DNA of 64,000 nucleotides from NCBI GenBank assembly GCA_039707655.1, contig CM077666.1:238854166-238918165 (forward strand), written 5' to 3'. The notes below the pieces were generated by a model that saw nothing but the letters and a program-made list of their open reading frames with translations, made no database searches and had not been told where the DNA came from. How positions within the stretch are numbered: position 1 is the stretch's first letter; every line of letters starts with the position of its first letter. Positions 10,865 through 22,058 of the stretch are shown here, one piece after another. A program made the translations under genes and the position numbers. This DNA comes from Elymus sibiricus (taxonomy: Eukaryota; Streptophyta; Magnoliopsida; Poales; Poaceae).

Positions 10865-11792
10865 TGCCGTGGAAAAACGATGATCTATGGGATCGAGAGG
10901 ATCCCTTTGCGGTTCGGCTGTGGGATCAATATACTACAAAGAGCAGGGCTAGTAGATGTGAGAACAAGCAACGATTTATCCAGGTTTGGGCCGCTGAGAG
11001 CGTAAAACCCTACTCCTGTTCTTGTGGTTTGATTGTGTATGAGCTCAAGGTTACAAAGAGCGCAGCTTGCCGACAAGGTGCGCGGGAAGTGTAGCTACAA
11101 CATGTAATTGAACTCAGAGTCGATCATTCTAAGTGTAGCCATGGGCCTCCTTTTATAGGCCAAGGGGTTACCACAGTGCCTAATACGGTCATTTACACGG
11201 TAATGAATAGTGACTTGCACCGTCACCACGTCTATCTCCTAACGGGGTAAGACGAGTGCATTTAATGCACAGTTAGGTGCTACGTCGGGGAGGCGAGGCT
11301 TTGGGTAAAAGATCTGTACCACTGGTCCTGGCGCCCTCCTGTTATCTTGACACGTCCCAGGGACGGGTGTCATTAAAGCTAATCCTTGCGTGGCATGCTG
11401 ACACGTGCCTTGGCTAGCTATGTTGACTGCCTGCCTGGTCGACACCTATCATACGTGCTTATCTAGCCGATGATGTGGTGGAGCGGTAACGAGACAAAAC
11501 GAGCCTGCCGGCACGGATCTTGCCGGGCCTTCGCTTGCCGGCAAGGAGCTTGCCGGTAACCAGAGTCTTGGTCTTCACCTTGCCGGCACGAAGCTTGCCG
11601 GCAAGGGCAATCTTGATCTTTAGTACTAGAATAGTACTTCTCGATGACCTACCTTGAGGTCTTCTTCACGGTCTTGTTTAATCTAAGTCTTGGGTCACAG
11701 CAACCCTCCGGCAAGCCCTTGCCATCAGGAAGGCTACAACTGCCTATGCACAAGTCAGGGTATGATGGCACCCATGCTTTAGTACACCGACA
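10865..11792 (-). repeat. 5' LTR of TAT-A
   Basis: 928 bp, minus strand TGTCGGTGTACTAAAGCATG...CCACGGCA. It aligns end to end with the LTRs at 12520-13419 and 54104-55024. A TATA box in the context GGCCTATAAAAGGAGGCCC lies at 11142-11161. The U3 (11485-11610) holds many copies of the palindromic motif CTTGCCGGCAAG. Confidence 0.92.
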
Positions 11793-12440
11793 GGTGGGCC
11801 TCCATTCGTCCGTCTTGTCAGGAGCTGGCGAGAAGTTCAAAAGCATTTGAACCCGCGCCATGGCCTCTGCCACCGTGGATGGCATGGCAGGAAGCATAGA
11901 ACGAGACGGCGTTCGACTCTTGACAGAGCCAGAAGGAACTCCGACACGTACCTGCTGCCGCGGTGCATGCTCACCAACGGGTTGGCGTGGTAGTGGTGGT
12001 GCCTAAACATCGTGGGGACGATGCTTAGGGCTAGCTTGACGCTGTCCAGGGCCACCAGCACTGTGGGGAAGCATGTCGCGCCCATCTTGCGATGGTCGCG
12101 GTACACGTCCCACCGCAGCGTTGTTGGACGTTGCCGCTCCATCCTTGGACATCGCAGCGACTGGGTCCTGGCTTGCACTAGTTCGAACCGTATTGCTACA
12201 GTGACTGTGCTCACCAGAACGTCGTGGGAGTTGGCCGTCTGCGCCATCTCCGGTGTGGTGGCTATGCTCACCAGCGCGGTGAGGAAGCTGACTGCCTCCA
12301 CCGCCAGCGCCTCCTGCTCTACCCTTCCCAGCAGTACCGCCCACACTGGCCGCGCCGCCTGCACCGCCGGCGGATGCCTACGATGGCAGCTTGGAGGTGG
12401 AAGGAGCCATCGTGGCTCCAGCCTTCTTCTTGGGCGCCAT
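11793..12440 (-). pseudogene. Truncated gag 5' end of TAT-B
   Basis: The ATG at 12440 begins MAPKKKAGATMAPSTS, as in TAT-A gag, with a TAG about 20 codons later and further frame breaks. The block ARVQMLLNFSPAPDKTDEW near 11870-11800 matches TAT-A gag, then stops at 11793 where the TAT-A LTR begins. The remainder of TAT-B must lie left of TAT-A, outside the window. Confidence 0.85.
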
Positions 12441-12496
12441 CGACGAGAGTGGCGAAACTGACACTCACAATACCAAAACTGATTCGTAACACATGA

Positions 12497-12517
12497 ACCC
12501 CTTCCTGGCACGCCAAA
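12497..12517 (-). promoter_or_regulatory. Primer binding site region of TAT-B
   Basis: Minus strand TTTGGCGTGCCAGGAAGGGG, adjacent to the LTR end at 12520. It differs from TAT-A by a CpG-to-TpG type change and one missing base. Confidence 0.6.
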
Positions 12518-12519
12518 GA

Positions 12520-13419
12520 TGTCGTGGAGAACGACGATCTATGGCACCTAGAGGCCCCCTTTGCGGTTCGGCTACAGGGATCGACGCGCTACAAAGAGCA
12601 GGATTGGTAGCTGCAAGACACACAATGGTTTATCCAGGTTCGGGCCGCTGTGAGCGTAAACCCTACTCCTACTTTTGGTGGTTTGATTGTGGATGAGCTC
12701 AAGTTGCAAGGAGCGCAGCTTGCCGGCAAGGTGCGCGGGAAGTGCAGCTACTACGCGTAATTGAACTAAGTGTCGACCATTCTAACCGTAGCCGTGGGCC
12801 TCCTTTTATAGGCCAAGGGGTTACCACAATGGCTAATATGGTCATTACAGGGTATGAACAGCAGTGATTGCACTGTCATCAAGTCTATCTCTAACGGGGT
12901 AGGCCAAACGCATTAAATGCACCGTTAGGTGCTACGCTGGGGAGGCGATGCTTTGGCAAAAGGTTCTATACCACCTGTCCAGCCGCCCTTCTGTTATCTC
13001 AACATGACCCAAGGACGGGTGTCATTAAAGCTAATCCTTAGGTGGCATGGTAACACGTGCCCTGACTAGCTGTGTTTGAATGCCGGCCCGCTCGACACCT
13101 ATCAATACAAGCTTATCTGGTCGATGATGAGGTGGAGCAGTAATGAGACAGAAAGAGCCTGCTTGCACGAAGCTTGCCGGGCCTTTGCTTGCCGGCAAGT
13201 AGCTTGTCGGGTCTTTGCTTGCTGGCAACAAGAGTCTTGGTCTTCAGTACTAAACTAGTACTTCTCGATGACCTACTGGGAGGTCTTTTTCATGGTCTTG
13301 CTCACCAAGTCTTGAGTCCTGGACACAATAGTCCTCCGGCAAGCCCTGCCGTCGGGAAGGCTGCAACTGCCTGTGCACAAGTCAGGGTACGAAGGGACCC
13401 TTGTCTTGGTACACCGACA
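12520..13419 (-). repeat. 5' LTR of TAT-B
   Basis: 900 bp, minus strand TGTCGGTGTACCAAGACAAG...CCACGACA, homologous to the TAT-A LTR over its length. TATA context GGCCTATAAAAGGAGGCCC lies near 12796-12815. The flank at 13420 is ttaag, the likely 5-bp target duplication; beyond it CACTA coding sequence begins, so TAT-B inserted into the CACTA gene. Confidence 0.9.
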
Positions 13420-13424
13420 TTAAG

Positions 13425-13688
13425 GGACTGGGATCCAGTCTGGATGCAATGGAATGTGCATGCTCTCCACCTACAGATTTGTGTTCAGAATATGATCCTA
13501 ACAATGATTCTGAGCTAGAGGGAGACCTAAGTCAACGTAGCTCCCTAGTGGAGGAGTCAGAGGCAGATGCCCTATCTTATTCACCCATCAAGGTGCTTGC
13601 ACTAACTTGGCAAGGTTATATTGGTCGCACATATCTTACAAATGATGCTTTGCATTGCTTCAACTTTGTTACACCGCCATCTGCTTAG
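13425..13688 (+). pseudogene. CACTA gene exon fragment, acidic/Ser-rich
   Basis: Open in one frame from the TAT-B boundary to TAG at 13686-13688. It reads as an acidic Ser-rich segment (YDPNNDSELEGDLSQ, SSLVEESEADALSYSPI) followed by WQGYIGRTYLTNDALHCF. The 5' side is removed by TAT-B. The true exon end is uncertain; intron-like AT-rich sequence follows to an acceptor (tgtattag) at 13795. Function is not recognised; the position in a CACTA element suggests the non-transposase (TNPA/TNP1-like) gene. Confidence 0.5.
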
Positions 13689-13795
13689 TTTACACATCAT
13701 ATATGTGAATATGCCATGCCTATCCATTTTCAGTACATATTCCATCTGTCATCGTACCATATTTCTCCATTCAAATGATGTTCTTGTGTATTAGA

Positions 13796-14141
13796 CATTC
13801 AAAAGGAAGAGGGCAATTGCTAATCGCGATGGAGCACGAACAAAGTATTTGGAAAAGGTAGTGACACCTGATAAATCAAATAGCCCATTAGGTGTAGTGG
13901 CAATATCACCAGACCCACAAAACACAGCCCCAACTCTAGCAGACTCTACCCCTACCCCACTGGCCATCTCAGATGCCCCAACTCAGCAGACCCCAACTGC
14001 AGCAAAAAGTATGATGATTCCAGTTGACATAGCACCAGCTCGACGAGGCAAAAACCCCCATTCCAGCAAAGAGTACACCAACTCTAGTTGCCAAATCCCT
14101 TTTCGAACTGGAGAGAGCCCCAATTGCAGCAAATAGGACCC
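13796..14141 (+). pseudogene. CACTA gene exon, 5' part, cut by ATH-G
   Basis: The exon follows the acceptor at 13795 and starts with a basic block (FKRKRAIANRDGARTKYLEK), possibly nuclear-localising, then a Thr/Pro-rich stretch with degenerate PTxxxxTP repeats. A homopolymer indel near 14046-14056 (aaaaaccccc) shifts the frame. After it the reading continues with AKSLFELERAPIAANRT and runs directly into the exon part at 29825. That continuity across 15.7 kb of inserted DNA is strong evidence that ATH-G hit this exon. Confidence 0.65.
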
Positions 14142-14702
14142 TGATATGTCTCCAACGTATCTATAATTTATGAAGTATTCATGCCATCTTTACAACAATT
14201 TTATACGGTTTCGGTATGATTTGAATGGAACTAACCCGGACTGACGCTGTTTTCAGCAGAACTACCGTGGTGTTGTGTTTTGTGTAGAAATAAAAGTTCT
14301 CGGATTGGGCTGAAAATTTACGGTGATTTTTTATGGACAAAAGGAGACCCCCGAAGCTTCAAGGAAGTGCCAGAAGAGCCACGAGGGCATGACAAGCCTG
14401 GGGGCACGCCCACCCCCGAGGGCGCGGCCCCCGAGCTTGTCGCTCCCTCGTGGACCCCCCTGGCGCGAATCCAACGATGAAAAATCCTATAAATATAGAA
14501 AGCCCCGAAAAGAAACCTAGAACTCCCACGCCGCCGCAAGCCTCTGTTCCGAAGCGATCTCATCCAGAGCCCTGTTCTGACACTCTGCCGGAGGGGGAAA
14601 TCATCACCAGAGGCCATCTTCATCATCCCGGCGATCTCCATGAAGAGGAGGGAGTAGTTCACCCTCGGGGCTGAGGGTATGTACCAGTAGTTGTGTGTTT
14701 GA

Positions 14703-14733
<31 letters not shown>

Positions 14734-15783
14734 TTCTTGATTTGGCATGATCTTGATGTACCGTGAGCTTTGTTAATATAGTTGGATCATATGGTGTTTC
14801 TTCCCTCTCTATCTTCTTGTGATGAATTGAGTCTTTCCCTTTGAGGTTTCGTTATTGTCGGATTGAATACTTTGGATTTGAGATCACTTGATGTATGTTT
14901 TGCATGTGGATACCCGTGGATATTCTATTGAGTCACTTCACGTATGTTTTGGTAATCAACCTGTGGATTCCCGTGACCTTGGGGTAATCTAGGCATATGG
15001 GTTGGTACACGTTTTCATCCTTCTTTCTCCGATACAAACTTTGGGGTACTCTTTGAAGTTCTTTGTGTGGCTCGAATATTATGAATCTGAAGTTGTTTGA
15101 TGCATATCGAATAATCAACTCACGGATACTTGTGGTGACATTGGAGTATCTAGGTGACATTAGAGTTGGTTAATGCGTATCATATGGTGTTATTTTAGTA
15201 CGAACTCTAGGGCTGTTTATGACACTTATAGGGATAGCTCAATAGATTGACCGGAAAAGATAACTTTGAGGTGGTTTCATACCCTACAACAATTTCATCT
15301 TATGCTCTCCGCTAGATAAGAACTTTGGAGTGATTCTTTGTCGCGCGTTGAGGGATTGTTATATGATTCAATTATGTTAGCATTGTTGAGAGATTGCACT
15401 AGTGAAAGTATGAACACTAGGCCTTGTTTCCAAGCATTGCAAAACCGTTTGTGCTCACTTTTGTTACTTGCTACCTTGCTGTTTTTATTATTTCAGATTA
15501 CAAAAACCTATATCTACTATCCATACTACACTTGTATCACCATCTCTTCACCGAACTAGTGCACCTATACAATTTACCATTGTATTGGGTGTGTTCGGGT
15601 CATAAGAGATTCTTTGTATTTGATTGCAGGGTTGTCTGAGAGAGACCATCTTCATCCTACACCTCCCACGGATTGATAAACCTTAGTTCATCCACTTGAG
15701 GGAAATTTGCTACTGTCCTACAAAACTCTGCGCTTGGAGGCCCAACAGAGTCTACAAGAATAAAAGTTGCGTAGTAGACATCA
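14142..15783 (+). repeat. 5' LTR of ATH-G
   Basis: 1642 bp. TATA box in the context tcctataaatatagaaa at 14485-14501. A (TC)14 microsatellite at 14703-14730 is only (TC)5 in the 3' LTR (28744-28753). The 5' LTR lacks about 12 bp (ggtgataatgg-like) present at 28943-28955 in the 3' LTR. Otherwise the two copies look about 95 percent identical by eye. Confidence 0.93.
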
Positions 15784-15793
15784 AGCTCTTTTC

Positions 15794-15810
15794 TGGCGCC
15801 GTTGACGGGG
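15794..15810 (+). promoter_or_regulatory. Primer binding site of ATH-G
   Basis: TGGCGCCGTTGACGGGG, ten bases after the LTR end. It is the Athila-group primer site; the SAB-H copy (25905-25921) reads GCC where this has GAC. Confidence 0.85.
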
Positions 15811-15908
15811 AGGTGAGTGCTTGAAGGTATATCTTTAGATCTTGTAATTGAATATTTTAGTTTCTTGTTTATTCACTAGTTTGGTTTATAAAATAAAACT
15901 ACAAAAAA

Positions 15909-17902
15909 ATGGAATTGAGGTTGCTTCAAATGCTTCATCTTTATAATATCTTTCTTGAAAATAATGGATCTAAAAATTGTGCCATAGTGTTAGAAGAAGA
16001 ATTCGATAAAATGTTTGGCATAAAATATTTGAATGATAAGCATGATTGCAATATTGTTAGTATGAATTCTTTGAATATCCAAAATGCTAATGATGATTGC
16101 ACTAGTCATGATAAAAAGGTTTCTTATAAGCATGTCAATTTTTGTGGAGTGCATAAAATTTGTGAAGACATGCCTTATAGGGATGATAGATTTTGTAAGA
16201 AGCATAAACACAACAAAACCAATTTTTTCCTTAAAGTGATAGATAAATTTGCTACGAAATTATGCTCTCTTCATCCCATTACTTGTGAACTTTGCAATAA
16301 GGTTTGTCATCTTAATTTTCAATGCATACTTTTTCATGATCGAATCATGGCCAAATATTGTAATGACTTGATCACCCTTGAACTTTATAATGAGCTTTGT
16401 CTATTTTTAGGTTGTGAAGAATTGACACATAAAAAAAGTTGGTTTGGAGTATTCATTCTCACAGACGACATTGAAACTAATCTAAAGGAAATCTATATGT
16501 TTTGTGTGGTAAATTGCAATGAGAATGCTTATATAGCCAACTACAGAAAGACGGGAAAACCAATAGAATATAAAAGAAATGTTAATGGAAGGGTAAAGAT
16601 CCCCCTTTCCCTCCTATTTTCTCTCATGATGAAACAAGTAACGAGGAGGAGCTTCCTATCCAACCAATCTCTTCAATAAGAAGCTCGAAAAAATTAAACA
16701 AACTCACATATAATATGGTGAAGAAGAAGAAAAGAAGGAAAAGTAGAGGTAAAGAGGTATCTCTCCCAAATAATGTTGCTCCTATTATTGTTGTACCTCA
16801 TGAGAATGAATCAAAAATAATTGTGGAAGATGATACACTTGAGGATGATTTTGTTATGCCTATTACTTGTTGTGGCAATTATGATTGGGAAGATAATAAT
16901 ACTTCTTATAATCTTGAAAATCTTTTTGGCACCAACTTGGTAAATTATGATGATAATAATTGTAATACTATTGGTGCTATTCATACTATTGATGATAATA
17001 GTGATTATGCTAATGATATGCAAACCCACAAGCTTGGGGATGCTATGTTTGATTGGAATGACATGTTTGAGAAATTATTTGCTGCAAATAATATTTATCC
17101 TAAGCTTGGGGATGCTACACTTAACGAAGATGATCTTTTTATCCCCCCTACTTTTGATGACCAAATTTGTTATGATGATAGCATGCCTCCCATCTATGAT
17201 GATTGCAATAATATTGAAAGTGGGTTTGGAAGAGTGTCAACTTTACGTAATAATTATCCCACTATTTTGGAGGGTGTTCAATTTGATTATAATGATAAAA
17301 GTGGATTTGGAGAGGTCATGACTTTATGTAATGTTGAGTCCACTACTTTGGAAGAGGTTTCAATTGATTATGATGAGAACAAAATTGCTACTTATGATGA
17401 TTATTGTGATCATACTTATGTTATGAAAAGTAATGATGATTATTATTATAAAACTTGTCATAATTATGAACACCCTTTTACTGAACATTACTCTTTTAAT
17501 GTGGAAACAATTTATAGTATTCAAGTTTCATATGATACTCCCACTATTATGAATGAGAATAAATTTGCTTATGTGGAGAGTAATAAAAATTATATGCTTG
17601 TGGATCATGAAAAGAATGCTTTATGTGATAGATATATTGTTGAATTCATTCATGATGACACTGAAAATTATTATGAGAGAGGATCATATGCTTGTAGGTG
17701 TTGCAATAATATCAAGTTTCCTCTCTATGTGTTGAAAGTTTTGAAGTCATGCTTGTTTTGCCTTCCTATGCTAGTTGATTCTTGCTCCCATAAGTTGTTT
17801 TCTCACAAAACCCCTATGCATAGGAAGTGGGTTAGGCTTAAATGTGCTAGTCATATGCTTCATGATGCTCCCATTATGTTTCAATTCTTTACTTTTATGT
17901 GA
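15909..17902 (+). pseudogene. Long ORF of ATH-G, Asn/Asp/Tyr-rich protein of unknown role
   Basis: Two adjoining frames, 15909-16679 and one ending at 17902, are joined by a frameshift near 16600; the second is open upstream of its ATG at 16715. The first half is Cys/His-rich (HVNFCGVHKICEDMPY; later TCELCNKVC). The second begins with a basic patch (KKKKRRKSRGKE), likely nuclear-localising, then a long acidic Asn/Asp/Tyr-rich region with two KLGDA motifs, two paired repeats SGFGRVSTL and SGFGEVMTL, and a Cys-containing C-terminus (YACRCCNNI). Codon use is extremely AT-rich. SAB-H carries a shorter homologue (25127-25696). It occupies the gag position, but I see no gag domain or zinc knuckle. 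Confidence 0.7.
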
Positions 17903-20477
17903 GCATCATTGAAATCATCATGCCTAGCTAAAAAGGCTTTAAAGAAAAGCGCTTGTTGGGAGACAACCCAACATTTATACCTACTATTTTTGTGTGTCCA
18001 CATGATTATGCCACTGTAGTAATCATGTTTTATATGTTTTATTTCAATAATGTGCCAAGTAAAGCCTGTGGGATAGTGTGGATACTTGTTGATTTGATTC
18101 TGTGCAAAAACAGAAACTTTTGCGGCCAGTGCTGGAATTTCTGTTCTGTACTGGAGCGTGATAAAATTCTGAAATTTTTACACACTATTGGGTTACAAAT
18201 TTGTTACTTTTTCCCAACTGTTAAGAATTTTTGGACGTGTTGAAGTACGCCTTTTAATTCGCTCACTACATACTGTTCTGTTTTTGACAGATTCTGTTTT
18301 TATTGCATAGTTCGCTTGTTTTAGTGTTTCCATAGCTTATGTTGAGTAATATAAATTGTGGAAATGATATAATACAGTAGTAATTATGTGAGAACAATTA
18401 TGAATCTTGTCTTGATAGTACCTAAGTGGATGATTTATTTTTATTGTACTAACCTATCTCACGAAGTTCCGTTAAGTTTTATGTGATTGAAGTTTTCAAG
18501 TTCTGGGTGAGATAATGAAATGAGGAGAATAAGGAGTGGCAAGACCCTAAGCTTGGGGATGCCCAAGGCACCCCAAGGTAATATTCAAGGAAGACTCAAG
18601 CGTCTAAGCTTGGGGATGCCCCGGAAGGCATCCCCTCTTCCGTCTTCAACATTATCGGTAACCTCACTCGGAACTATATTTTTCTTCGTCACATAATATG
18701 TGTTTTGCTTGGAGCATCATTTTATTTTGTTGAGATTTGCTTGCTGTTATCAACAATCATGTTTTGTATCTTTTAGTTCAATAAAATGCCAATTATAGCC
18801 TTTACCATACTCAGTTTGCAAGTTTATGTGTTGCTGTTTGAAAACAGAAAGTTTTCTGTTATGTCCTGAATTATGTGAATTGTCAGAACATGATAAAAAT
18901 CTTAAATTTTTACACAGTAAACACTAATGAGTTCTCTGTCACGTGGTAATTTTTCAGAATTTGTGGAGTTAGGGAAGTATGAGTTTTTATTCCCCCTTTA
19001 CAGACTGTTCTGTTTAGACAGATTTCGGTTATAGTTGCATTGTTTGCATATGTTTGCTTGTTTAATGTTTCTATTTGAGGACAGGAGTATTAAATATGCA
19101 GAGGCATTTAGTATGCAATTTTTAATTATAATTTTATTGATTTGCTACAGTATAGAATGTTAAGGTTTTGAGTTAATTTATACTAACTTATCTGACGAGT
19201 TCTTGTTGAGTTTTGTGTGGATGAAGTTTTTAAGATTTAGGAGAAACCGTGATATGAGAGGAATTAAGGAGACACAAGAGCTCAAGCTTGGGGATGCCCA
19301 AGGCACCCCAAGATAATATTCCAAGAAGTCTCAAGCAACTAAGCTTGGGGATGCCCCGGTGGGCATCCCACCTTTCTTCATCAACACCTATCGGTTAGCC
19401 TAAGTTTTTACTTGTTCACATGATATGTGCTATTCTTGCAGTGTCCTTTTATTTTCATTTTGTTTCCTATTTGAATAAAATTATCAGATCTGAAATCTTT
19501 ATTTGGAGAGAGTCTTCACATAGCTACTTAATTGTTTAACTACTCATTGATCTTCACTTATATTTTTTGGAGTAGTTTGTCATTCATTCATGCGCTTCAC
19601 TAATATCCTTTGAATAAATTGTTGAATGAATTCAATATCATAAATATGAAATTATACATGCTCCATATGCTTAGTAGTAGTTTCACATTGGGTTTAGAAA
19701 GTAAGATCTATTGAAATTTGACAATCACAATATGGGTCATATAAGCAATTCATGAATGATTAGTATATGGAAGAGAAATTTCACATACAAATATATTATC
19801 TTGGACATCTTTTATGATTGTGAATACCCATTAATTATATTCAAACTTGATCGAATAACTTGAACTTGGACAAGGAAGACAATGTAATGAGTTATGATTG
19901 GGTATATTTGCATAGAAGTTATATTGTTATGGATCCTCCAACATGTGGTGCTTGTTTAGAATCTTTTGCTAGCCAAAATTTCTATACTAAGCGGAAATAC
20001 TGCTTGTGCATCCAAGATCCTTGAGCCAAGTTTCTTCCATGAGTGTCCACCATACCTACCTATATACGGTATTACCATGCCGTTCCAAGTAAATTTGCAT
20101 GTGCCATCTCTAAAACCTTCAAATAAACATCTGTTTTGTGTGCCCGTACCGCTCATGGAGCGACGGGGCGGTCAATATCTTCCATTTTAAGCAGGTTATT
20201 TTCATGATGGGTGTTTATTCACTTGTCATTGCACGAGAGAGGCTGGTAATTGGGATGCCCAGTCCCTTAAATAAAAATAAATAAATAATATATAATAAAA
20301 ACAAAGGCTCCCCCTGGAAAGTTGAAAGTTTGGAGGGCACCCGTGAATTCGGCTAGCCATGGCTTGTGTTTGAATGGTTGAGGGGGAGTTAAACTTTTCA
20401 TTTCTGCATGGGAACTGCCAATAATGTGTTTAGCATGGAAGATATTGAATACCTTAGTTGTGACGTTGACAGGAAAG
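17903..20477 (+). other. Non-coding 3' internal region of ATH-G, first part
   Basis: No gene seen. It begins with the conserved gcgcttgttgggagacaacc block also present in SAB-H (24775-24790) and SAB-S (46228-46247). It holds a degenerate 735-bp tandem duplication (separate entry) and AT-rich sequence to the SAB-H target site gaaag at 20473-20477. Confidence 0.75.
18040..19410 (+). repeat. Degenerate tandem duplication, 735-bp offset, in ATH-G
   Basis: Two diverged copies (about 18040-18680 and 18775-19410) share the order: caata..tgcc, a cagaaa(c/g)tttt block, a tttttacaca(c/g)t block, a cagattctg-type block, then paired AAGCTTGGGGATGC motifs. Matching motif pairs (18549 and 19284; 18606 and 19341) are both exactly 735 bp apart. 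Confidence 0.7.
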
Positions 20478-22043
20478 TGCTACTTGTGATCTACGTTGGG
20501 ATTTCCCCGAAGAGGAGAGGATGATGCAGTACAGTAGAGATAAGTATTTCCCTCAGTTAAGAACCAAGGTTATCAATCCAGTAGGAGAACCACACAGAAC
20601 CTCGTTAGCAGCACCTACACACACAAAAGCAAAATACTTGCACCCAACGCAAACAAGAGGGTTGTCAATCCCCTTGGCGGTTACTTGCAAGGATTAAGTC
20701 TGATAGTGATAGATAGAAAAGTAAATTGCAAAACAAAAGAAAGGAAATAAAATTGCAGCAAGGTATTTTTTATTTTATATATGATGGATAAATGACATGG
20801 GGGCCATAGTTTTCACTAGAGGCTTCTCTCTTGAACGCATAGCATACGGTGGGTAAACAAATTACTGTTGGGCAATTGATAGAAAAGCGCATAGTTATGA
20901 CGATATTCAAGGCAATGATCATGTATATAGGCATCACGTCCGAGACAAGTAGACCGACTCCTACCTGCATCTACTACTATTACTCCACCCATTGACCGCT
21001 ATCCAGCATGCATCTAGGGTATTAAGTTATTGAAAACAGGGTAACGCTTTAAGCAAGATGACATGATGTAGACAAAGTAAACTCAAGCAATATGATTAAA
21101 CCAAATCTTTTTATCCTTAATGGCAACAATACAAATACGTGTCTTGTCCCTTTCTGTCACTGGGATATAGAACACCGCAAGATTGAACCCATCACAAAGC
21201 ACCTCTCCCATTGCAAGATAAATCAATCTAGTTCGCCAAACCAAATGGATAGATCGGAGAGAAATACAAAGCTATAACAATCATGCATAAATAAGTTCAG
21301 AAAAGACTCAAATATTTCTCATGAATAATCTGATCATAAACCCACAATTCATGGGATCCCAACAAACACACCACAAAAGAAGATTACATCGAATAGAACT
21401 CCAAGAATATCAAGGAGAACATTGTATTGAAGATCAAAGAGAGAGAAGAAGCCATCTAGCTACTAGCTGTGGACCCATAGGTCGGTGGTAAACTACTCAC
21501 ACATCATCGGAAGGGCAGCAAGGTTGATGTAGAAGCCATCCGTGATCGATTCCCCCTCCGGCAGATTACTGGAAAACGCCTCCAGATGGGATCGTGGAAG
21601 AACAGAGGCTTGCGGTGGCGGAAAAGTTTTCTCGTCTGTCTCTCTGGTATATTGGGAATATTTGGGAATTTAAAGTGCTGGAATTAGGTCAAGATGTGCC
21701 ACGAGCGGCCCACAAGCCTGGGGGGCGCGCCTACCCCCTGGGCGCGCCCTCCGGGCTTGTCGCTCCCTCGTGACTCGTCTGGTCTTCTCTTGAAGCTTCT
21801 AGGGTCCCTTCTGGTCCAGAAAAAATTAATCCAAAGTTTTTTCTTTGTTTGGACTCCGTTTGATAATGATTTTCTGAAAAGCCAAAAACAGGCAAAAAAC
21901 AGCAACTGGCACTGGGCACTAGGTTAATAGGTTAGTCCCAAAAAATGATGTATAATGGCATATAATTGCATATAAAACATCCAAGCTTGATACTATAATA
22001 GCATGGAACAATCAAAAATTAAAGATACGTTGGAGACGTGTCA
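20478..22043 (-). repeat. 3' LTR of SAB-H
   Basis: 1566 bp. On the minus strand it starts TGACACGTCTCC (a change from TGATACG) and ends AGTAGCA. It aligns throughout with the 5' LTR at 25933-27496. Confidence 0.93.
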
Positions 22044-22044
22044 A

Positions 22045-22058
22045 GCATCCCCAAGCTT
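22045..22058 (-). promoter_or_regulatory. Polypurine tract of SAB-H
   Basis: Minus strand AAGCTTGGGGATGC immediately before the 3' LTR; it primes plus-strand DNA. The same 14-mer is used by ATH-G. Confidence 0.8.

Larger units (their letters stand above)
2771..11792 (-). mobile_element. TAT-clade Ty3/Gypsy retrotransposon TAT-A, partial (3' LTR off window)
   Basis: Read on the minus strand the order is 5' LTR (11792-10865), primer site, gag, protease, RT, degenerate RNase H plus a second archaeal-type RNase H, integrase, spacer, then an accessory ORF on the opposite strand. The second RNase H and the RT wording (a DINKACPKDPFPLPRIDQ-type block) are typical of the TAT/Retand branch. The 5' LTR abuts TAT-B gag at 11793, so TAT-A inserted into TAT-B; the likely TSD is ggtgg at 11793-11797. 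TEK-F then cut the accessory ORF at 2771. Every coding domain has stops or frameshifts. Confidence 0.85.
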
